NCBI GenBank assembly: GCA_030262895.1
Contig: JAJSZW010000008.1
Coordinates: 1 to 53,661, forward strand
DNA: 53,661 nt
Direction of reading: 5' to 3'
Source of the DNA: Deltaproteobacteria bacterium
GTDB taxonomy: Bacteria; Desulfobacterota; Desulfobacteria; Desulfobacterales; ETH-SRB1
The position numbers were made by a program, and so were the translations under genes. Below are positions 47,245-53,661 of this stretch, piece after piece. Within the stretch, counting starts at the first letter, position 1. Each line of letters opens with the position of its first letter. The notes under the pieces are model-generated. The model saw nothing but the letters and a program-made list of their open reading frames with translations, was not told the DNA's origin and made no database searches.

Positions 47245-49071
47245 TTGTCTGAACCGGTTTATATAATTGGGATAGATTTAGGCACGACTAATAGTGTTGT
47301 AGCATATACTGAAGCTAATATTACCAAGGGTGAAACTTCCGATATAAAGATACTTAAGATACCTCAGTTAACAGGTCCGGGAACAGTAGAGAAAAGAGAA
47401 ATATTGCCTTCTTTTATTCTTATGCACGAAAAAAATGATGCCATGGATGAGTCACTTAATCTGCCGTGGGATAATGAAACTCATTATGTTGTTGGCGAGC
47501 ATGCCAGAGGTAGAGGCGCTGAAATCCCGGGCCGCCTGATTTCTTCATCCAAATCCTGGCTTTGTAACACAATGATTGACAGAAATAAGCCGGTTCTTCC
47601 ATGGGGAGGTGAGGACAAACAGCCAAAGCTATCGCCGGTTGAGGCTTCAGCAGCCATATTGCGGCATATTCGCGATGCATGGAATAACATAATAGCTGGG
47701 GATGATGAAAAATTATTAATTCAAAATCAGGAAATTTTTTTAACTGTTCCCGCTTCGTTTGATGCTGTTGCAAGAGAACTTACTGTAAAAGCCGCTGGTC
47801 TTGCAGGTCTATCGAATGTTACTTTGCTTGAAGAACCCCAGGCTGCATTTTATGCATGGATCGAATCTTCAGGTAATCAATGGAGAGATAGTATTAAAGA
47901 GGGAGACCTTGTTCTTGTATGCGACATTGGTGGAGGCACAAGCGATTTCAGCCTGATCAATGTTTCTGATAATGATGGTGAGCTTTTACTGGAAAGGATA
48001 GCTGTCGGTGATCATCTTCTTGTCGGAGGTGATAACATGGATCTGGCCCTTGCGTATTCCGTTTCAAGACAGATGGCTGAAAAAGGCACTAAACTTGATT
48101 CATGGCAGATGCGTGGTCTTTGGCACAGTTGCCGCAAAGCAAAGGAAAATGTATTATCTGATCCTAAAAAAAAGAACTATCCTGTTACAATACTGGGCAG
48201 GGGAAGCAGTTTGATAGGTGGTACAATCAAGACAGAACTTTCAATGAATGATGTGCAGCAGCTTATTCTTGACGGTTTTTTCCCACAGTGTGAGATAACT
48301 GCCGAGCCCATAACAAATCAAAAGACAGGTCTAAAGGAGATTGGCCTTTCGTATGAAGCAGACCCTGCTATCACACATCATCTTGCAGCCTTTCTTGGCA
48401 GGCATAAAATTGATGGTGAAAGTAACAGGTTGCCGAATGCCATCCTTTTTAACGGCGGCGTTATGAAGCCTGAGCCTGTAAGAAAACGCATAAAGGAAGT
48501 ATTATTATCCTGGGCTGGATATGGAAGCTCCTCATCTATCAAAGAGATTGATACAAAAGACTTTGATTTGTCTGTTGCAAGAGGGGCGGTTTATTATGGC
48601 CTGGCAAGGCGCGGAGACGGCATACGCATTCGAAGCGGTCTTGGCCAGTCATACTACATTGGTATTGCTGCATCAATGCCTGCGGTGCCAGGTATGCCTG
48701 CTCCAACAAGGGCACTTTGTGTTGCGCCTTTCGGTATGGAGGAAGGTGCCAAAGCAAAACTTGAAAATCAGGAATTTATTATAGTGGTAGGTGAACCTGT
48801 AAAATTTGATTTTTTAGGATCATCATTAAGACCTGAAGATTCATTAGGTACGGTGGTTGATGACTGGGAAGATGAGATTAATGAAATTAATGAGATAGCA
48901 ACAATTGAGACTACGCTGGATGGAGATTATGGCAGCGTTATTCCCGTAAACCTCGAAATAGATATAACAGAAGTCGGAACTCTTGAATTATGGTGTGTTG
49001 CCAGGGAGGATGACCGCAGATGGAAACTGGAGTTCAATGTCAGGGAGAAAGAAAATTTTGGACCTTCTTGA
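47245..49071 (+). CDS. Hsp70-family protein (TTG start, 608 aa)
   Basis: IIGIDLGTTNSVVAYTEA; VTLLEEPQAAFYAWIES; LVCDIGGGTSDFSLI; LFNGGVMKPEPVRKRI. Confidence 0.92.
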   Translation: MSEPVYIIGIDLGTTNSVVAYTEANITKGETSDIKILKIPQLTGPGTVEKREILPSFILMHEKNDAMDESLNLPWDNETHYVVGEHARGRGAEIPGRLISSSKSWLCNTMIDRNKPVLPWGGEDKQPKLSPVEASAAILRHIRDAWNNIIAGDDEKLLIQNQEIFLTVPASFDAVARELTVKAAGLAGLSNVTLLEEPQAAFYAWIESSGNQWRDSIKEGDLVLVCDIGGGTSDFSLINVSDNDGELLLERIAVGDHLLVGGDNMDLALAYSVSRQMAEKGTKLDSWQMRGLWHSCRKAKENVLSDPKKKNYPVTILGRGSSLIGGTIKTELSMNDVQQLILDGFFPQCEITAEPITNQKTGLKEIGLSYEADPAITHHLAAFLGRHKIDGESNRLPNAILFNGGVMKPEPVRKRIKEVLLSWAGYGSSSSIKEIDTKDFDLSVARGAVYYGLARRGDGIRIRSGLGQSYYIGIAASMPAVPGMPAPTRALCVAPFGMEEGAKAKLENQEFIIVVGEPVKFDFLGSSLRPEDSLGTVVDDWEDEINEINEIATIETTLDGDYGSVIPVNLEIDITEVGTLELWCVAREDDRRWKLEFNVREKENFGPS

Positions 49072-51922
49072 GAAACATTTCATAATAGGTATTGATTTAG
49101 GGACTACCAATTCTGCTGTATCGTATGTGGATCTTCTGGCGGATGCAAAAAAGAAGCATAAAATAAAGATATTTAAAGTTCCTCAGCTTACAGGTTTTGG
49201 AGAAGTTTCCAGACTTCCGGTTTTACCATCGTTTCTCTATATTCCGGGGAAGTATGATATTTCAGAAGAGGCTGTATCACTTCCATGGACAAGCGATGAA
49301 AAAAACTTTGTCGGAGCTTTTGCAAGAGATCATGGGGCAAAAGTACCGGGCAGGCTTGTATCATCTGCAAAAAGCTGGCTTTGCCACAGTAATGTGGATA
49401 GAAAAGCCAGGATTCTTCCATGGGGAGCAGGTGATGAGGTATTTAAAATTTCACCTGTTGAAGCTACCGCATCATACCTGAAACATATAAAAAAAGCGTG
49501 GAACAGCTCAAAAGGCGATGATGAGGATCTATATCTTGAAAACCAGATAATAATTATAACTGTGCCTGCCTCTTTTGATGAAGTTGCACGTGATCTTACA
49601 GTTGAAGCTGCATCAATGGCTGGTTTAAGCAATGTAACTTTACTGGAAGAGCCTCTTGCGGCTTTTTATAGCTGGTTGATTCGTCATGAGCATAACTGGA
49701 ATAAATTTGTAAATCCGAATGAGCTTATTCTTGTTTGCGATGTTGGGGGCGGAACTACTGATTTTACATTGATAACTTTGAGAGAGGTCGAGGGAAGCCC
49801 CAGGTTCGAGAGGATAGCGGTTGGAGATCATTTAATCCTCGGAGGTGACAATGTTGATCTTGCACTTGCAAGCAATATAGAACGGCGTTTGTCCAAAAAA
49901 AGGATATCTTTAAGCGGGGACAGGTGGAGAACTCTATGCCATCAGTGCAGAAAGGCCAAAGAAAATATTTTAAACCAAGATGCGGAATCAGAAAAAATTA
50001 CATTAATGGGGGAGGGCAGTAAGCTTATTGCGGGAACGGTTTCAGCAGAACTCGGGCGTAAAGAGATTGAGAAAACAGTGCTGGAAGGTTTTTTTCCGCT
50101 TGCTGATCCAAAAGACATAAAGAAAATAAATATCAGGGAAGGAATAACTGAATTCGGTCTTCCATATGAACAGGAGCCGGCCATAACAAGGCACCTGGGT
50201 TATTTCCTGGATAAACATAAAGAGGATGTTATAAAAGTATTAAACAGACAAGATCATGCTCCTGATCTTATCCTCTTTAATGGTGGATCATTAAAACCTG
50301 CTGTTATTCAAGAAAGAATAAGAGCAGCCATACGTTACTGGTTTAAGAACAAATTAAAAGATGAACGTCCAACATCGAACGTCCAACATCGAACGTCGAA
50401 TAATGAAAAAAAATCTGATTTTTCTTCTGATTTTCCTCGAGTATTAAAAAATACGGATCCTGATCTTTCTGTTGCGCTTGGTGCATCATACTATGGCCTT
50501 GTTAAGATTGGAAAGGGGGTGCGGGTTGGAAGTGGAAGTGCAAGGGCTTATTATCTGGGTGTTTCAAAAAAGAAATTCGAAACCATTGAAGATCTGTCAA
50601 AAAAGGGTGACAAAAAACTTGCTGTCTGTCTGGTAGAACGCGGTCTTGAGGAGGGAACAACTATTGAGCTGAAGGATAAAAAATTTGAGGTTCTTGCAAA
50701 TCAGCCGGTTAGTTTTGATATTTACAGCTCAAGCTTTCGTTCAGGAGACAGATGCGGCGATCTTGTTGAGATAGACGATTCTTTGACTTGCCTTCCGCCC
50801 ATACAAACAGTTGTTCAGTATGGGAAAAGGGGCGTTAAGACAAGGATTCCCGTTCGGATTGAATCAGATTATACTGAAATGGGCACAGTTGCTCTCTGGT
50901 GCCGTTCTCTAATAAGCAATCATCGCTGGAAGTTACAGTTTCAATTGCGGGATGCATTAACACCTGTAGATATCACTGACAAAGAAATATTTGAAGACTC
51001 TATTGTGGATGAAGTTCGTTCATATGTTGGAAGTATCTTTTCGGACAGAACAGATAGCAGTGCGCTTAAAAATTTAAGTAAGGTTATAATAAAAAAAGTC
51101 GGAAGATCCAGGGAAAGATGGCCGCTTGGATTTATTCGGAGAATTTCCGACGAGCTGATTAAATTCGTTGAAACTCGCACTTTCGGGCCTGAACATGAAA
51201 GCAGGTGGCTTAATCTGACCGGATTTTGTATGAGGCCGGGATTTGGAGATGGTTTTGATGAGTATCGGGTAAAGAGTTTATGGAAGATTCATAAGCATGG
51301 TACTATTCATTCAAAAAATGCACAGGTATGTTCTGAATGGTGGATATTGTGGAGAAGAGTGGCAGGGGGGCTTAGCGCAGGGCAGCAAAGACAGTTCATT
51401 CAGGAACTTGCTCCCATTATAATGCCTAAAAAGGGAACAAAGAGCAGAGTACCGCACCAGGAGCGTCTGGAAATCTGGATGGCGGTTGCAAATATGGAAA
51501 GACTCCTGGTAAAAGATAAGATTCAATGGGGGCGTATGCTTCTTTCAGAGATTAAACCCAAAAAATGCAAACCCCAGTATTTATGGTCTCTTTCGCGAAT
51601 AGGTGCTCGTGAACTTCTTTATGGCCCTGTTGACAGGGTAATACCTTCTGAAGAAATATCTTCCTGGATTGAAGAAATACTGTCTAAGACGTGGCGCAAC
51701 CCAAAACCCGTTGGGATGGCAATTGTTCAGCTTGCCCGCAAAACCGGTGATCGAATGAGAGATCTTGATTCATCAATTATAGACAGCATCATAGACTGGA
51801 TGAATCAATATGATATTTCAGGTCCTCATATAAAATATTTAGAAGATGTGGTTCCAATGGCTAAAAGTGAAGAAAATGCCATTTTTGGTGAAACGCTTCC
51901 GTCAGGACTGGTTCTTCACTAA
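49037..51922 (+). CDS. Hsp70-family protein with long C-terminal DUF3731-like extension (track ORF starts at 48983)
   Basis: FIIGIDLGTTNSAVSYVD; VTLLEEPLAAFYSWL; LVCDVGGGTTDFTLI; C-term RERWPLGFIRRISDELIKFVETRTFGPEHESRWLNLTGFCMRPGFGDGFDEYRVKSLWKIHKHG...EWWILWRRVAGGL. Confidence 0.9.
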   Translation: MSGRKKILDLLEKHFIIGIDLGTTNSAVSYVDLLADAKKKHKIKIFKVPQLTGFGEVSRLPVLPSFLYIPGKYDISEEAVSLPWTSDEKNFVGAFARDHGAKVPGRLVSSAKSWLCHSNVDRKARILPWGAGDEVFKISPVEATASYLKHIKKAWNSSKGDDEDLYLENQIIIITVPASFDEVARDLTVEAASMAGLSNVTLLEEPLAAFYSWLIRHEHNWNKFVNPNELILVCDVGGGTTDFTLITLREVEGSPRFERIAVGDHLILGGDNVDLALASNIERRLSKKRISLSGDRWRTLCHQCRKAKENILNQDAESEKITLMGEGSKLIAGTVSAELGRKEIEKTVLEGFFPLADPKDIKKINIREGITEFGLPYEQEPAITRHLGYFLDKHKEDVIKVLNRQDHAPDLILFNGGSLKPAVIQERIRAAIRYWFKNKLKDERPTSNVQHRTSNNEKKSDFSSDFPRVLKNTDPDLSVALGASYYGLVKIGKGVRVGSGSARAYYLGVSKKKFETIEDLSKKGDKKLAVCLVERGLEEGTTIELKDKKFEVLANQPVSFDIYSSSFRSGDRCGDLVEIDDSLTCLPPIQTVVQYGKRGVKTRIPVRIESDYTEMGTVALWCRSLISNHRWKLQFQLRDALTPVDITDKEIFEDSIVDEVRSYVGSIFSDRTDSSALKNLSKVIIKKVGRSRERWPLGFIRRISDELIKFVETRTFGPEHESRWLNLTGFCMRPGFGDGFDEYRVKSLWKIHKHGTIHSKNAQVCSEWWILWRRVAGGLSAGQQRQFIQELAPIIMPKKGTKSRVPHQERLEIWMAVANMERLLVKDKIQWGRMLLSEIKPKKCKPQYLWSLSRIGARELLYGPVDRVIPSEEISSWIEEILSKTWRNPKPVGMAIVQLARKTGDRMRDLDSSIIDSIIDWMNQYDISGPHIKYLEDVVPMAKSEENAIFGETLPSGLVLH
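50363..50407. repeat. 14-bp tandem repeat (GAACGTCCAACATC x2 plus GAACGTCGAATAATGAA), in-frame inside the second Hsp70 gene
   Basis: Direct reading; encodes ERPTSNVQHRTSNNE. Confidence 0.9.
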
Positions 51923-51972
51923 CCAATATTTTTCACAAACAACTCAAAAACAAAACAACTCTGGAGGCTGTC

Positions 51973-52767
51973 TTGAAAATTGCTGTTTCTGCTGACAGCC
52001 CGGATCTGAATGCAAAAGTTGGATCCAGATTTGGGACTTCTAAATACTTTATAATTGTTGATCGGGATACAATGGATTTTGAGGCGGTTGCAAACCCTGG
52101 CGCTTCAACTTACCAGGGCTCCGGTGTTCAGGCAGTAGTGCTTGTTATCAGCAAGAAAGTTGATACGGTTTTAACAGGTTACTGCAGCCCCACTGCCATT
52201 GGCCACCTTACAACAAACGGCATACAGGTGCTTGCCGGAGTTGTCGGCACGGTTGGAAAGGTTGTGCAGATGTACAAAAAAGGCAAATTGCAGCGACAGC
52301 CTGGAGTTAAATCCGGCCTTGAAGCAGGCGTTAAGATTGATAAGACAACTCTGATTCATGCTTTAAGCAATTCCGTCAATCAGATTATCAGGCTTCTGCC
52401 TGTTTTAACCGGTGTGGTGCTGCTCATCGGACTATTCAGCTCATTTATCTCAAAAGAGCTCCTGTCCTCTGTTTTTTCAGGCAATATTGCAATAGATACT
52501 CTCCTGGGGGCAAGTTTGGGGAGTATCTTTGCCGGCAGTCCCATTAATAGTTATATCATTGGTGGAGAATTTCTGGAATATGGGATCAGCCTGTTTGCGG
52601 TAACCGCCTTGATCATTTCATGGGTGACGGTAGGAATAGTGCAGTTGCCGGCTGAGATAGCAGCTCTGGGCATAAGATTTGCTTTGGTCAGGAATGCGGT
52701 GTCCTTTGCTTTGTCCCTGATTATAGCGTTTTTTACTGTAGTGTTTTTTACTATTATTGGTGTATGA
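51973..52767 (+). CDS. NifX/NifB-type (dinitrogenase Fe-Mo cofactor-binding-like) domain fused to a membrane permease half
   Basis: N-term MKIAVSADSPDLNAKVGSRFGTSKYFIIVDRDT...GSGVQAVVLVISKKVDTVLTGYCSPTAIGHLTTNGIQVLAGVVGTV; then TM segments with LLGASLGSIFAGSPINSYIIGGEFLEYGIS. TTG start. Confidence 0.8.
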   Translation: MKIAVSADSPDLNAKVGSRFGTSKYFIIVDRDTMDFEAVANPGASTYQGSGVQAVVLVISKKVDTVLTGYCSPTAIGHLTTNGIQVLAGVVGTVGKVVQMYKKGKLQRQPGVKSGLEAGVKIDKTTLIHALSNSVNQIIRLLPVLTGVVLLIGLFSSFISKELLSSVFSGNIAIDTLLGASLGSIFAGSPINSYIIGGEFLEYGISLFAVTALIISWVTVGIVQLPAEIAALGIRFALVRNAVSFALSLIIAFFTVVFFTIIGV

Positions 52768-53303
52768 ATATGTCAAACAGGACTACACGCAAACAAAGTG
52801 TCATGCGGATGATCTATTTTCCTGCTTCCGTAATTGCAGTATATGGAATTATCTTTGCATTTATGCCGGCCAGAGCTTTCCTTGCTCTCAAAAGCAGCGG
52901 CATTATTTTTTCCAATATAATTATCCCACTATCCCTTGTTTTTATTCTTATGATAGTTCTGAATCTCTTTTTAAAACCAGCATATATTGCGAGTTTTCTG
53001 GGAAAGGAAGCAGGCATTAAAGGAATCATACTATCAATGACGGCAGGAATTATTTCTACAGGACCTATCTATGCCTGGTATCCAATGCTCAAGGAATTAA
53101 ACGAAAAAGGGGCTGGAAGTTCATCCATTGCCGTTTTCCTGAACAGCAGAGCTGTCAAGCCGTTTCTTCTGCCAATAATGATTGCGTATTTTGGATGCTT
53201 ATATGTAGCTATACTTACGGTATTTACAATTACGGGGGCACTTGTCGCAGGATATATAGTAGGGGCGCTGGTGGAGAAAAATGTGATTAAATACACCGAC
53301 TGA
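52764..53303 (+). CDS. Permease second half (DUF318/ArsP-like)
   Basis: Overlaps upstream gene by ATGA; multiple TMs; GIILSMTAGIISTGPIYAWYPMLKELNEKGAGSSSIAVFLNSRAVKPFLLPIMIAYFG. Confidence 0.75.
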   Translation: MNMSNRTTRKQSVMRMIYFPASVIAVYGIIFAFMPARAFLALKSSGIIFSNIIIPLSLVFILMIVLNLFLKPAYIASFLGKEAGIKGIILSMTAGIISTGPIYAWYPMLKELNEKGAGSSSIAVFLNSRAVKPFLLPIMIAYFGCLYVAILTVFTITGALVAGYIVGALVEKNVIKYTD

Positions 53304-53359
53304 GCATTACAAATGCTAAGTATTGTCAGACCAGGCAGGAGTATTCGGATTTGGAAGAA

Positions 53360-53661
53360 ATGTCATCTTTAAATAACTTTCCCAAAAAATGTCAGGAGTG
53401 CGCAAAATCATCCAGGTCGATGATTCATGGCAAGTGTGGCTTCTGCCAAGACTTGGAATTTCAAGAAAATGTACTCTGTCATCTAAACAGGTGCATACAA
53501 AATCCAGCGGTTTTTGAGTGTTATGCTTTCCAGCCTGCACTCAAGTTGGTCGGATCGTCTGACCGGGAGATTCCGTCTTTGCCCAATGATGTCGTCAAAG
53601 ACAGCTCTCCACAAAATGGTCTTCAGGAGCTGCTTGATTCCGATAAAATTAAATATCAGCG
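53360..53661 (+). CDS. Cysteine-rich hypothetical protein, 3' end beyond the window
   Basis: Hand translation, open to the edge: MSSLNNFPKKCQECAKSSRSMIHGKCGFCQDLEFQENVLCHLNRCIQNPAVFECYAFQPALKLVGSS...; CxxC pairs. Absent from the ORF track because it has no stop. Confidence 0.55.
   Translation, partial: MSSLNNFPKKCQECAKSSRSMIHGKCGFCQDLEFQENVLCHLNRCIQNPAVFECYAFQPALKLVGSSDREIPSLPNDVVKDSSPQNGLQELLDSDKIKYQ

Noticed and set aside
50363-50407. Tandem GAACGTCCAACATC units as a CRISPR or VNTR
   Set aside because: Only two full units plus a diverged third, no spacers; fits an interspersed repeat.

Overview
53.7-kb bacterial window. The sequence resembles a sulfate-reducing Desulfobacterota genome, but that is inference only. 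It has three parts. (1) About 1-15 kb is comparatively AT-rich and carries DNA-repair and housekeeping genes: a cut-off ParB-like ORF, an orphan HigA-type antitoxin, recB split by one in-frame TAG, a GxxExxY gene inside an inverted-repeat element wedged between recB and recD, recD, a translationally coupled three-gene XPB-type helicase operon, a MITE-like element with a 9-bp target duplication, and pgi. (2) About 16.2-46.7 kb is visibly more GC-rich and carries what I consider the main system. A GEMM-I (c-di-GMP-type) riboswitch plus terminator precedes a 7033-aa LEPR-XLL/RTX-repeat giant protein with a C-terminal metzincin-like motif. It is followed by DUF3467, a GAF+HlyD fusion, a PqqD-like+M50+HlyD fusion, a truncated SecA paralog and a HlyD-type adaptor. 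No ABC exporter or TolC is present, so this looks like a candidate dedicated, non-canonical secretion/processing system under second-messenger control. The segment is bracketed by ~162-bp direct repeats and separates a DUF2760 gene from the tandem Hsp70 genes it is normally associated with. (3) About 46.8-53.7 kb carries palindromic elements, two tandem unequal Hsp70-family genes and a split permease whose first half is fused to a NifX-like domain. All family assignments are from motif recognition by eye. No database search was run.
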